The notes under the pieces are model-generated. The model saw only the letters and a list, made by a program, of their open reading frames with translations. It was not told the origin of the DNA and did not search any database. The position numbers and the translations under genes were made by a program. A stretch of DNA of 64,000 bases from Mytilus trossulus (Eukaryota; Mollusca; Bivalvia; Mytilida; Mytilidae): assembly GCF_036588685.1 (NCBI RefSeq), contig NC_086376.1, forward strand, positions 60,349,166-60,413,165, written 5' to 3'. Positions within the stretch are counted from its first letter, which is position 1. Every line of letters starts with the position of its first letter. Below, one piece after another: positions 20,731 through 33,100 of the stretch.

Positions 20731-21697
20731 CCTTGACCTTTGGAGTATTGATCTAAAAGTCCTTATCAATCTTTTTCTTTTAATAGCATCTCATTGGCCT
20801 TTACTTTTTGAAAATTTTGGTTAATAATTGAATTTAAGAAAATGAAAAAAAACTTACCTTGATATGTGTCAAATGAAGAAAATTTGCAACTCGGTGGGGG
20901 CTTTTTGGGGTTCATGTTAAAGTATAAATACTTCTTACCCCACTAATTTTTTTTAAATTTTGGACAGCATAATAACAATGTTCTTTAAAAAGAGTAATAA
21001 CTTTATCACTGATTTGGTGTAAAATTCTAAATTAGCCTTAGAAATCCATTCAATATTTGACATTTTAAAAAAATGAAAAAGGAGGGGTGACCTTCTATAT
21101 TTTTTTTATAGTAAGGAAATATCGATGTTTACCAATAGATGTATTTATGTCATGATTAAACTATATTAAGTTCATGTTTTCTTTGTTATTGCCCTATCAG
21201 TTATGCATAATGAGATTTGAATTACAGAAAATGGCCAAAAAAGGGTATTATTTTCATGTAAAATGGATGAAAATAAGCATGAGTTGTTACCATGGCAACA
21301 GTACTGAAACTTTGAATTTTTTTATTGTTTAAGTTATTGAAGGGTGGTAATAGACTCTGTATACAAGTATGACCAAATTCTGAGACTACGCATGTCTGGC
21401 CCCCTCATTAAAATTCTGGTCCTTACAGAGAAAAGGAGTTATTGCCCTTTATGGTCAATTTTTAACAATTTTCATTAATTTGGTAAATTTTGGTAAGTTT
21501 TTACAAAATATTTTTGTCTGTGCCTTAAAGAGCCAAGTTCATTACAGATAGAGAAAATTGTAAGTAGCAAGTATGATCAGTAAAGTATGATCTACAAACA
21601 CATCACCAAAACACAATTTTGTCATGAATTTATCTGTTTCCTGTGTTTAATATGCACATAGACCAAGGTGAGCGACACAGGCTTTTAAGAGCCTCTA
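20731..21697 (-). mobile_element. Hairpin-ended bivalve repeat, partial
   Basis: Ends at 21679-21694 with the palindrome AGGCTTTTAAGAGCCT next to GGTGAGCGACAC. This is the reverse complement of the left end of the element at 28533. Interior blocks include GGAGTTATTGCCCTTTATGG. The inner limit is uncertain; it may begin close to the end of exon 9. Non-coding. Confidence 0.6.
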
Positions 21698-21709
21698 GTT
21701 TTAATAATG

Positions 21710-21990
21710 ATACTATTTTGATTGAATGGGCTGCTGTTTTATTACAATGTAATGCTTATTTAATTTTTATATTGTGATGCTATATTGATTGATTATGCTG
21801 CTATTTTAATGGAATGTTATTCTATTACACAATGTATAACTGAATGTGTTGTTTTTTTGTTGTAGAATGTGGTGCAGTATTGATTTAAAGTGATGATATT
21901 TTAATTTAATGAGATACCATTTTCACTGAATATGCTACTACATTGATGTACATTAATGTGTTGATTTATTGCTTGACTATGATGTTTAAG
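21710..21990. repeat. Degenerate minisatellite, ~20 bp unit
   Basis: Diverged copies of the unit seen at 5985 and 10285, such as ATTTTGATTGAATGGGCTGC and ACAATGTAATGCTTATTT. Confidence 0.65.
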
Positions 21991-21994
21991 TTAT

Positions 21995-22174
21995 AGATAT
22001 TTCATATATTTTGGACAGTTTTGTGGTGTTTCGTAAATTATACCATAGCTTTTGTTGAAACCCCAGCAATAACCTCATGAGACGAAGTCGAGTGAGTTTG
22101 CTGAGGGGTTTCAACAAAAACTATGGTATAATTTACGAAAAACAACAAAACTGTCCAAAAGATATGAAATATCT
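21995..22174. repeat. Fold-back element with 75 bp arms
   Basis: Arms run AGATATTTCATATATTTTGG, ACAGTTTTGTGGTGTTTCGT, AAATTATACCATAGC, TTTTGTTGAAACCCC and are mirrored on the right with few mismatches. The ~30-base loop contains CATGAGACGAAGTCGAGTGA. The whole could form one long hairpin. Non-coding; likely a MITE-like element. Confidence 0.85.
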
Positions 22175-23460
22175 GTTTTAACCTATTGCATCTTTCGCTG
22201 TTAAAAATGTTGTATTTTGTTAGTTTACTTCGAAATTATTTAAATAAGAATCTGTAAAATAACCCTTTTCAGACCTTACACTAAAGGCTCCGCCTTCTTG
22301 TTAAAACTAGCACGAGCTTCAGAAACAGCGGGTACTCAGTTTGAAAAGATTTTTCAACAGCGATTGATGCATCTTTACATTGGTGCCGAAAAAACTGTTT
22401 AAGATGTTCTGGATAAGGACACAAGAAACTTCTAGTATAGATTTCTGATATTTTGGAAGATTGCTGCAATCCCAAACTTACGTACAATTGAACCGCTAAA
22501 GGTAGGTTTTTTTAATTTTATTATTTGTTTTCAAAATGTTAGAAATATTGCATTTTTTTTATATTAATTAATGATTTTGGGGAAATTAATTTCACAAGAA
22601 CCTGTCTGAAAGTTTGTAATTATTTCACGTTGAACTAGAATCCAGAAGACCGTGAGGGAGGGAAGGAGAGGTCCTGATCCAGCAATCCCGGGCTTAAAAA
22701 CACGAAATCCCGAAAGGGTCAATCCCGAAAACCCGAGTTTAAAACACCCAATCTCGGAGTCCCGTTTAAGGTCCTATCCCCCTCGCCCATGGCGTACCAT
22801 TAATTAAACGGGATTTCAAAATGTTCACGATTAAATTCATTGACATGCGACGATATAATTTACCAAAAAAAAACAGTGGATTTAGAGCTGGGAATAGTAT
22901 ATCTAACATATATATTCCTGTTTAGAGCAAACAAACGCTAACTAATTTTGACGGTCAAACAGAGTAGCCCCATTAAAAGTCTAGATGTCAGCAGTGTTTA
23001 ATAAACCGGGTGTGGATCAAACACTTTTACAAGTGGGGTGGGGGTAAAGCAAGCCAACATTTGAAAATACTATTAAATAGATTTTAATTTGTTTACCATA
23101 TTTAAAGTTCTTTTAAACCCCCTAAAAGCTAACCCGCCTTGCCAAACAAACTTAGGTGTGATTCATGTAAATGTAGCTGTACAGTGGAGCCTATAGAAAG
23201 TTTACTATTTAATAATCGAAAATCATCATATCATTAAAACTTTATTTGTTGGTTCTGGGAGCGAATCTTGGTTCATTTAATAAATAGGACAACAGAGTTG
23301 GTGTATGTGGGTTCGATTCCCACCCTAAGCAATCATTTATTTCAGCTGGTGCAAAGCGGGCAGTTTAGCTTAGTGGCCCCACACTAACTTTGTTGTTTTT
23401 ATCAAAAAAATTCAGCGGCAGCGGCCAGGTCTTGACATTTTTTTTTCTTTTGAATTCCTT
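22175..23460. other. Non-coding, possible transposon interior
   Basis: A 68-codon minus-strand frame at 22281-22487 is unrecognised. A G/C-richer patch lies at 22640-22800. A lone tRNA-like GGGTTCGATTCCCACCC at 23309 has no matching arms. The stretch lies between two sequences built on ATTATACCAT (22027 and 23466), so it may be the inside of one element. Confidence 0.35.
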
Positions 23461-23465
23461 ATACA

Positions 23466-23510
23466 ACAAAACCATGGTATAATTGTGAAAATTATACCAT
23501 GGATAGCTAT
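23466..23510. repeat. Small palindrome related to the fold-back element
   Basis: CCATGGTATAATT, a short spacer, then AATTATACCATGG, followed by TAGCTATGGTATAG. It uses the same ATTATACCAT core as the arms at 21995-22174. Confidence 0.7.
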
Positions 23511-24159
23511 GGTATAGGTTTTGGTTATTGAGATTTATACTCGGGTTGCACTTCCATAGGTTACATTGTACAGCTATAGGTTAATGTAATAATAGGTATA
23601 ATATAAAGAATTTTACAATCTATTTAACATGTTTATAACATGGTATATTATCTTTATCTAAGAAACTATGTAAATAAATATTGCCCTCAATCATATAAAA
23701 TGGTATGTGATAAAGTGATTATATGAATAAGAAAAAAAGATTTTCTGTGATTCTAATTATTTCTATGTGGTGCATACATGAATATATTGGTTTTCTATCT
23801 GTGACACTATATATTTTGATGTGGTTCAAATATGAATTAATAATATTTGTACATGTATAAAATAGTAAATAAACAATCATTGTGTACTCAATTTCCCATG
23901 TAACTTGTATGATTTAAGATATTGTACCTATAGATACTTTAACAAGTTATAAATCTGTTAAAAAAAACTTTTGTATATATATATGATTAAAATATGGCGG
24001 TTGGAAAACCTCTTTTTGTTAACAACATTGAAAATTTCTATAACAAACCAAGTTAAGTTAACTTTCAAAACTTTGAAATTACAACAACTGAAACACTTAA
24101 GAAACCAAAATGCGTTCCAAAAATTAATAAAATTATTTTCCTTGTTCAAAGAGAAGTTA
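23511..24159. other. Non-coding
   Basis: AT-rich. Overlapping 78-86 codon frames on opposite strands at 23958-24231 carry no domain signal and run into a repeat scrap. Confidence 0.45.
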
Positions 24160-24225
24160 TGGAAGTTATGGAGAGTTGTCTCATTGGCACTCACACCACA
24201 TCTTCCTATATCTATGAAAGGCTCA
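24160..24225 (-). repeat. Dispersed mussel repeat, head scrap
   Basis: GAGTTGTCTCATTGGCACTC and ACACCACATCTTCCTATAT are the reverse complement of the head of the repeat at 1455 and 4385. Confidence 0.65.
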
Positions 24226-24597
24226 ACTTGAAGACTTTCTGTTATTATAAAGAAAAGGACACATTTTGAGAATTAAAATTGAGTTATTTCCCTTAGTCTA
24301 TAATGTTATCTTAATTTTTTTACTGTGTATTAAACATGCCAACGGCTAATCAGTAATAAATCGAAAAAGAATAATGTATTACACTTGAAATTGAATTAAA
24401 TTAATTTTGTTTAATTATCAGAATTCTGATAAGAGTGATTTTATGGCTACTGGTAATCTAAACTACAAAAGTGTGCATAAAACTTCAAAATAACTAACAA
24501 ACAACATTTCAACTGTCAATAACAATTTCAGAAATTATAAAAAATACAAAAGCCTAGGAAAAAACCTAATGTTCAACAATGGAAACATCTGAATTAC

Positions 24598-24742
24598 CAG
24601 TCATCAATTTTGTGACATTTATCAATGACAATTGCACCAACTTTTCCCTCTAATGCTTGTAACAATTTAACAACATTTTCTGCAGCAAACAGTCCCTCAG
24701 TGTGTGTCAGAATGATACTGGCATTAAGTGATTCCTGTATGA
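24598..24742 (-). CDS. RecQ-like helicase exon candidate
   Basis: On the minus strand the exon is flanked by acceptor TATATAATATAG and donor GTAATT (24597-24592). It reads IQESLNASIILTHTEGLF, AAENVVKLLQALEGK and VGAIVIDKCHKIDDW, with Trp split over the donor. IVID-x-CH followed by a D/E-W pair is the Walker B (DEAH/DECH) box and following W of RecQ-family DNA helicases, and the preceding ILTHTEGL resembles their motif Ib region. Here the second acid is Lys (DKCH), which would abolish ATP hydrolysis in known enzymes. This suggests a pseudogene or a divergent copy. No other helicase motif was found nearby, so only this exon is supported. Confidence 0.4.
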
Positions 24743-25322
24743 CTATATTATATACATAGATTAGTAATTTGTTCAGTTTGAGAAGTAAGGGCTTGACCTC
24801 AAAGGAATTCGATCCCATGCATCACGCAACCCTTCAATGTACATCAATGCCAATATCCATTTAAAAATGAAGATAAAGGCACCAATATGAGGAGAATCTT
24901 TTTCACTTTTGAATATTTAATATTTCTTAAATAATAAAGTAATAAATGTGGAAATTTTCTAAGTTTCTCAGACCGTTGATTTGTCGTTAATCAAGTTAAT
25001 GTTTCATTTCCGCAGAAAAAGATAAACCTCAATTATAATAAAGAGGTCTTTCCCATACTGAAATAATTACAGAACATAAACTTAAATTATTAAAGTTATT
25101 TTAACATTCACATTCAGAACTGCTAATAATGAAAACATTATAAATTACTTCTTCTTATTCAGAATCAGGTATTGTTTTCAAACAAATACAATTGTTATTG
25201 AAATCATTTGAAAAAATGTATATGTTGCCTTCTTGATGTTATTGTTTTATGCTACATATATATATATACATTTTGTATATTGTTTGTTGCTATTACATAT
25301 TGATAATACCATGAATACACAC

Positions 25323-25430
25323 CCTTTTCACAGCTCTCTTTGTTGTTCTCAATGATCTGGCACTTCTGGCTAAGCTGAACAACTTTAACATTTCTTTTTG
25401 TAAATCTTTTACATGTATGAGGTCTTCAAA
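25323..25430 (-). CDS. Unrecognised helical exon candidate
   Basis: Reads KKFEDLIHVKDLQKEMLKLF then SLARSARSLRTTKRAVKR, a charged helix, up to a possible GTGTGT donor. The upstream acceptor is not pyrimidine-rich. It could belong to the same minus-strand gene as 24598-24742, but no phase argument is available. Confidence 0.25.
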
Positions 25431-26149
25431 TTTTTTAATTATTTTTTAAGAGTTTTGAGAACTTCAACTTGTCAATACATTTTGTAATAAAGCTATGAAA
25501 AGTCAAGAGAGAATATTTTCCTGCCAAAATTTCAATGGCATTTATCTCGAAAACAAGCACAATGACCTATATATTGTTTTTGCCAATTGAATTCCTTTAA
25601 TAATCCCATATCAATATAAACTAGTGTTTTGAAAAGTTTATTAATTAGAAACTGAGAAGCGAACTCCCTTAAGAAAACACCCAATACATTATTGTGTATA
25701 TGACTTTTGTGACCCTGCTTCAAATTTATATTTAGTAAAGTTTCAATTTTTTATTTTTTTTTAAAATACGAATAATGAAGATTAAGAAATGAAAAGAAAA
25801 AAAAAAGAAAAATTCAATAAAACAGATGGAAACTGTGACTGGTAAAATTTCAAAAACTTTGGTTTTCTGTTTCGACCAGCTGAAGCTGGCCCAACAGGGT
25901 ACTAGTAAGTTCTCTTTAGAAAACAAAAAAAAAACACTAAAAGATTAAGATCTTTTAAATAAGTTTATATTAATTTTTGGAAGTTAATTTCTTTTCATAT
26001 TATTCTTTAAAAAATATTTCACTGTAGTGTATAAGGTCAAAAAATGAAGGTAAAGATAGAAATTTAATATTAGTTTAAACTTTTTAGAAGTTCAGGTTGT
26101 ATAAATGTTGAGAATATGCTGCACAGCCCTGTATTTTTAACTTTGAATA
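25431..26149. other. Non-coding
   Basis: AT-rich with A and T runs. The minus-strand frames at 25532-25723 and 25732-25926 have low-complexity composition and no splice context. Confidence 0.45.
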
Positions 26150-28135
26150 AAATAGTAGTCAGTGCATATAAAGTTTCTGTTCTGGGATGTTATTTTTCAA
26201 GAAACTTTCTACTAAACTGAGTGTCACAAAAGTCGCAAAGTTCCAAGTTCCTATGGGAAATTGCATTGCCTATATATATATTTACAGAATGGCAACCTTA
26301 AATCCAATAAAACTGAAAATTGACCAATGAACAACGAAAATGAGGTCTAGGTCAGATGAACCATGCCAGGCAGACATGTACAGATTACATTCCTTCAATG
26401 CAACAAATATATATAACAGACCAAAGCACAAAAACTTTACACTGAGCAATGAGCCATAAAAATGAGGTCGAGGTCAATAAAACCTGTGATACTGACATGG
26501 GTTTATTCCTTGAATGCCAACATCCTTTGTTCTACCGACAATTTACCTGTAAAATTATGTTGGGTTCAAGGAATAGGTGCAAGTAGTTATCACAACAAAA
26601 GTACATGCTTATCAAAACAATCATACTAATTTAACAAATAGGTAAATACAGGTAGCTAAATATAGTTCATGTTTGTTAAGTTGTTAAAAATCATATTTTG
26701 CTGCTCCTGCTTGAACAAATATGGATTCTCTTAAAATGAAACTTTCAAAAGTGTTGCATCACAAAGACAGGACTGTGAGGATTCCAGTTTGCACAAATTC
26801 TACAATAGACTCTTTGGACTTTACAGGTGTTTTTTTTCAATATTTCTATAGTTGTGTGTGCTGTAATATCCTTCCATATTGCTGATTAAATTGCTTGAAA
26901 CTTTGTATATGTGTGTTAGATTTATACTATTTTGTTTATAACAGTTTGTTCAGGATATTTTTCTTGGATATACAATTACATCTTCTTTTTTTTTTTATTT
27001 TAAGTGATTCCTAAAAAAACATTGTTTAGTTGTTTGTCATGTTTGCAACTTATCTGAATTCTTTATACCATATTTCATGAAATTTCTTGAAACTTTTGTA
27101 GAGTTTCCCGCTTAGAAGTTATCAAATAACCTTAATTATTTTTTTAATTTCATTATTTGTACAACTGAAATCTTCATATAGTTTATATTAAATAATAAAA
27201 TATTTAAATTGATATGGATCTAAACAAATCTCTTATATCCTTTATTTAGTTTAGATAATTGTATTAAACTAAAATTTCATTATTTTTTTCAATATTTCTT
27301 ATGTTAATATTAACATATATTCATTCCAAACATATTTTTTTTAATAAAAGTAATGAAACATTTTAATTTTCTTTATTTCTTTAAATTCATAATAATTTTA
27401 CCCCTAAAATCTTCTATTTTTCCTTATGAGAAAGTGATAAAATGTTGCATTTCTTAAAAGTTCATTAATTATTTTTAACAGTTAAATACTTATAAAAACA
27501 CCTATTGTTATTATATAAACATCAGATTCTATTGAAATATTTTTGTTGGCATTCAAGGAATAGGTACCATATAAAATGTTGGCATTCGAGGAAGACACCT
27601 TGACATGTACATCATAAAATATTTCCATACACCAAATGAAGTTGACCTATTGCATATACAGAAGTAGTATCAGAAAAAAGTCCAAAACTCCAAAACTAAA
27701 ATTTGACCACAGAACTATAAAAAATGAGGTCAAGGTCAAATGACACCTGTCAACCAGCTAGACATGTACATCTTACTATCATTTCATACACCTAATATAA
27801 TAGACTTTAGTCACTATAATAATTGCATAACCCTCTTAAAATAAAGTATTGTTGTTGTTGTTGTTCATACAGAATTAGAATAACAGACCAAAACACAAAA
27901 GTTAAACTATAACCACTGAACCAAGAAAATGAGGTCAAGGTCAGATGACACCTGCCAGTTGGATGTTTACATCTTACAACCCTTTCATACACCAAATACA
28001 CTAGACTTATTGTCAGACTTATGTCAATAGATACAAACAATTCAATGAAGTTTCATGAAAGTAGGTGGAATTGTTTTCTAGTAATTGTCTGAAGTGTGGA
28101 CGACGGACGGATGGAAAAGTTACAGTATATCTTAT
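26150..28135. mobile_element. Bivalve repeat with internal tandem units, interrupted
   Basis: Units built around AATGAGGTCAAGGTCAGATG and CAGACATGTACA recur at about 26339, 26463, 27724 and 27931. The right end is GTGGACGACGGACGGATGG. It is split by the TIR element at 26504-27562. A (TTG)n run lies at 27848-27864. Non-coding. Confidence 0.65.
26504..27562. mobile_element. Non-autonomous TIR element inside another repeat
   Basis: Inverted ends TATTCCTTGAATGCCAAC (left) and GTTGGCATTCAAGGAATA (right), 18 of 18 matching. Interior very AT-rich, no frame of note. Related end sequence also occurs just outside the right end (GTTGGCATTCGAGG), so the exact boundary could differ. Confidence 0.6.
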
Positions 28136-28147
28136 TATCTTACCTTC

Positions 28148-30112
28148 TAGGTGTCAGACCACCAATTAAAAATCCCTATCTACTCAACCAAATTTTGCAA
28201 TTTTCACAGCTTTCTAAATATTTTACCTTAAGTTTAACTTCAAAGAAACCAGATATATCCTGAATTGTAAATGTATCACCTTTCTACATGCTAATTTTCA
28301 ACCCCTGTTTTAAGCCTTATAAGAAATTTCTGATCTTGAAAACACAGGTACTACCAAAATAACTCCCGGTTTTCTGGAAATTTTAAATTAGTGTACTATG
28401 TAGCGCATTAATCATGAATTTTTAACGCAAAATCATAGACAAGTGAACTTTGGCTCAAAATGGTCTTAAAATATTTCCCTTTCACCAAAAGTTTCATTTC
28501 TGCAAATTATTCAGTTAGTTTAAGTAAACAAGAGGCTCTCAAGAGCCTAAATCGCTCACCTTAATTCTTTTGGTTAAATGTTCTTTGGATCGTCCTATTT
28601 TCTTCAAAAGCTAAAAAAAATAATCATTTTCTCCTGTTCTATTTTAGCCATAGGAGCTATGTTTCTTGACATACAAGGAAATAAAATACAAAATTATACT
28701 AGATACTCTGAAACACATTTATCCTAAGTTTGGCTGAAATTGATACAGCAGTTTCAAAGGAGAATATTTTTTTTTACAGTTTATCTTTATAATAATATTC
28801 AAGATAATAACCAAAAACAGCAAAATTTCCTTAAAATTACCAATTAGGGGGCAGCAACCCAACAATGGGTTGTCTGATTCATCTGAAAATTTAAAAGTTA
28901 AAGTTTGGAAGTATTTGGCCCAGTAGTTTCAGAGGAGAAGATTTTTGTAAAAGATTACTAAGATTTACGGAAAAATTGTTAAAAATTACTATAATGGGCA
29001 ATAACTCCTAAAGGGGTCAACTGACCATTTCCGTCATGTTGACTTATTTGTAAATCGTACTTTGCTGAACACTATTGCTGTTTACAGTTTATCTCTATCT
29101 ATAATAATATTCAAGATAATAACCCAAAACAGCAAAATTTCTTTAAAATTACCAATTCAGGGGCAGCAACCCAACAACGGGTTGTCTGATTCATCTGAAA
29201 ATTTCAGGGCAGATAGATCTTGACCTGATAAACAATATTACCCCACGTCAGATTTGCTCTAAATGCTTTGGTTTTTGAGTTATAAGCCAAAAACTGCATT
29301 TGACCACTATGTTCTATTTTTAGCAATGGTGACCATGTTTGTTGATAGATAAAAACTTTGGATACAATTTACAAACTAAATACTCTAAGGAACATTCAAT
29401 TAAAATTTGTTAATATTTGGCCCAGTAGTTTCAGAGGAGAAGATTTTTGTAAAAGATTACTAAGATTTACGAAAAATGGTTAAAAATTTACTATAAAGGG
29501 CAATAACTCCTAAAGGGGTCAACTGACCATTTCCGTCATGTTGACTTATTTGTAAATCTTACTTTGCTGAACATTATTGCTGTTTACAGTTTATCTCTAT
29601 CTATAAGTATATTCAAGATAATAACCAAAAACAGCAAAATTTCCTTAAAATTACCAATTCAGGGGCAGGAACCCAACAACGGGTTGTCTGATTCATCTGA
29701 AAATTTCAGGACAGATAGATTTTGACCTGATGAACATAATTCCTACCTGTCAGATTTGCTCTAAATGCTTTGGTTTTTGAGATATAAGCCAAAAACTGCA
29801 TTTCACCCCTATGTTCTATTTTTAGCAATGGCAACCATGTTTATTGATAGATCAAAACTTCTGATACAATTTATAAAATAGATACCCTAAGGAACATTCA
29901 GTTAAAGTTTGGAAGTATTTGGCCCAGTAGTTTCAGAGGAGAAGATTCTTGAAATAGTTTACGCCGATGGACGCCAAGTGATGGCATAAGCTCACTTGGC
30001 CCTCCGGGCCAGGTGAGCTAAAAATGACATCAAAAGCACTATTTTGTGTCAGAGTAGGACTACTTTATCATAGGTTCTAAATTAGAGGGAATAATTGGTG
30101 GTCTGACACCTA
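28148..30112. mobile_element. 1.96 kb TIR element with TA flanks
   Basis: A perfect 21-base inverted end starting TAGGTGTCAGACCACCAATT at 28148 and mirrored to 30112. If the outer TA is a target duplication, the element proper begins GGTGTCAG, as in TA-targeting cut-and-paste families. It has no transposase; most of its length is a second, nested element. Confidence 0.8.
28533..30019 (+). mobile_element. Hairpin-ended bivalve repeat, complete copy
   Basis: Left end hairpin AGGCTCTCAAGAGCCT (28533-28548), followed by CGCTCACC. Right end hairpin AGCTCACTTGGCCC, TCC, GGGCCAGGTGAGCT (29989-30019). The inside contains a 502 bp tandem unit: TTGGCCCAGTAGTTTCAGAG starts at 28915, 29417 and 29919. 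No terminal inverted repeats between the two ends and no coding capacity. Internal tandem units and terminal hairpins are features of Helitron-derived elements described in bivalves; that assignment is inference. Confidence 0.75.
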
Positions 30113-33100
30113 AAATAGATTTATAGGGATATGATTGGTTAATCGACTACACATGGTGACTATGTATATTTTGTATAGGGTGTTCTAAATAATACATGGT
30201 TTATAGTTACCAAAAAGGGTCGGCAACCATATGGGGTTAGTAAGGGGTTACTTCCCTTTCAAAACAAAAGTTGCCACATTAACCTTTTATAAAAACAACT
30301 TGATGTTGAGGGAAAATCTGAAAGATTCCACAGACAAAGAAATTGATGATGAAAGGTTGAAATAAGTTCATGAAACATGATTAAAGCTAACAAGTTGTTA
30401 CTGTTGGCCTAACAGAGTTTCTTCCCTTTCAAAACAAACAAAAAAAGAAATCTGAAAGGATTCAACAGACGAAGAAATAAATATGTGTAATAAGATTCAA
30501 ACAAATTCATACAACAAAATAAAAACTAAAGAGTTGTTATTGTTGGCATTTGTTTTCTGTATACACAAAATTAATAGAAGTATAGGATCTTAAAATATAC
30601 TAAATCTTGATGACTTCATCACTTTGATAGGCTGCTAGTCAAAATACCATATGTGTAGATAGTCGGTAAGATAAATTTGTTACACTGTGTGCTTCGCTCT
30701 CACCCCATATGCAATTTACTGACCCCATATATCTTGTATTTGGTCACTAACACACCATGCAACTAATAATACATCCTGTATGAGACGGGCGTAAAAAAAA
30801 ATGTGGTTTTGAATGAAAAATGATTAGAAACTGTTTAATGCAGTTATTGATATATACTTGTTAAATGGCATTAATAGACTATATGTCAGACTATACTAGG
30901 TACTGTTTTATTATGCATTCTTATTGGTAGTAAGGTTGTAAAAGATCAAAATCTGGAATGAATAGAAATTGATAACAAAGTATTATAATATGAATGTGTG
31001 AATAGGACTCATCAGTAGGTGTTTCACACATCAATATTATTAACAACAAAAAAATGAAACTCAATTGGTTGAAATCCAGAGAATGAGTTTCTGGTGACTC
31101 CTCATATAAAAATTTGATTGCAAACTTCGAAAAGTTAGTACTGCCTATACCCCTAAGGCCAGGTTGACTGAGTCTAAATTGTGAAAAGTTGTTTTAGTGA
31201 TAATTTTGAATATTTGATAAAATGAATTTCATTATTAATGAACAAAATATTCAAATGAAAAAATCAATTTAATGTGTCGGTATGGCCTTGTGAGTTTCGT
31301 CCCTTTAGTACATCTTTTCAAGTTACATTTAAATGCTTTTATAGATTAGATGGCTCATTTAGTTAAGTTTTTAGTTTAACCAAAACGTGGCTTGTATACA
31401 TAAAATATGGTTGAATAGAGGATTGTAGCAGTACTTCTGGATGATTTATTAAGAGTTTATGTGAAACAAAATGAATGAATTATATGATTAGAATAATTCA
31501 AATTTTCTTTGAAGGAATATTACTGCTAACTGATCAAAAGATAATAGACTCTATAAATATGATAAAGGTTCTGATTTTGTATGGTTATAGCTTTTTATGT
31601 TTGATAATAATAAGTTTGTTCCTTAGTACAATGTATTTCTAATTACATGTATTAATTGATAGGATTGTCCTAAGTTTTAGATTGTTGGTAGTCAGTTTAT
31701 AATTTTTTTATAAAAATAAGCAGAATTTTTTATACATGTTTTTTTTTAAATAATGACCAATCTTTTTTATTTCATTGAAAGGCATAGTTTTATCTTAAAT
31801 AAATTATTATGAAAAATGCAAGTAACTTCAATTTTTGCATGATGGACAATCAGTTTTTTTAGGGGAAGTCAGATTTTAATTAATGCTGACATGATGCCAA
31901 AAATAGAGATGTAATAAATGGTACAGAGATCAAATTTCAAGGAAGTTCTGTGGAAACTGAAGCTTGATAGTATTATGCTAATTTTTATTAAAAATGATTT
32001 TTTAGCAAACTAGGCCATGGAAAGCGGCATAACTCTTTGTCCTTATTTGGGAGAAACGCAAATACTAACTTATACCTCCCCCTGATCATGTCATATGACC
32101 TCACAAGGTGCTTCAGTTCCAGTTAGAAGTGGCAGGAAAATTTTGGAACTAAAAATTATATTACATTCTGCGTAATTTGTGTTTTAAATAGATTATACTG
32201 TGATTTGAGAAGGAAAAGGATTATATTCTGTAGTTAATTAGGTAACTTTAATATGTTATTTGACATCATCGGGTAATTCGAATGTACATAATTTGTTGTA
32301 GTTTACATCTACCTGCTTGAGATTTCCAGAGTTTAAAGAACAATGTAGTCTAGTTTTATTGAAAGTTTTTTCTTGTATTACTTTTCACGGAATGGTTACT
32401 AAATGTGGAATAATTTAAAACAAATAAAAGCAATTGGTACTTGATTTAAAGCAAAAATCAAAAGATATTGTGAGAAATAATTTGATAAAATTAAATAAAA
32501 TTAATATGAGAAAAGATGCTAGTTTGTTTACTTACAAATAAAGGGACAAATTGAAAAAAAAAGATATGAAATAAACATATGTACAGTAACATGTGTAATA
32601 AAAATGACAAACATAATATGCATATTAAATACAAAATGTAAAAATGTCTATTATAAAATCTAAAGCTATAAAAATGGTATAAAGTTTTTTACATCATAAT
32701 GTGCTATCTATTGTCTCTGTTATTATGGGTTACTTATGTGTTGAATGTATTCAGTTAAAAGAATATGTTAATAAAGTTGCAAAGTTTTCAAAATAAAATA
32801 ATTTAGAAATTAAAATGTTATTGTCCATGCACTGTTTTCCACCGTTGAAGGTGTTATATATTCCTCATACTGTTAATTTACTAATGTGTCATCCAATTAT
32901 CCTTGGAGAGTTATCTCTGCATACTGTTTCGGGCTTGAGCTTTGAACTGGTCCCTTGTATGTTTTATAACTATTGGTAGTCTGGTATTTTTGTTCTTCTT
33001 CCACTTAATAGCAGTAGTGGTTTATACTGTATTTATGCAATCCTGTGGTTCTATCACATATTACATTGCGATCTTGATCTTCAGGATTATTGAGGTGTAA

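Noticed and set aside
22281-22487. 68-codon minus-strand frame in a slightly GC-richer patch
   Set aside because: No splice context or recognisable motif; possibly the inside of a transposon, not supportable as a gene.
23309-23325. tRNA-like GGGTTCGATTCCC
   Set aside because: Isolated T-arm-like sequence without upstream D-arm or acceptor stem; at most a SINE scrap.
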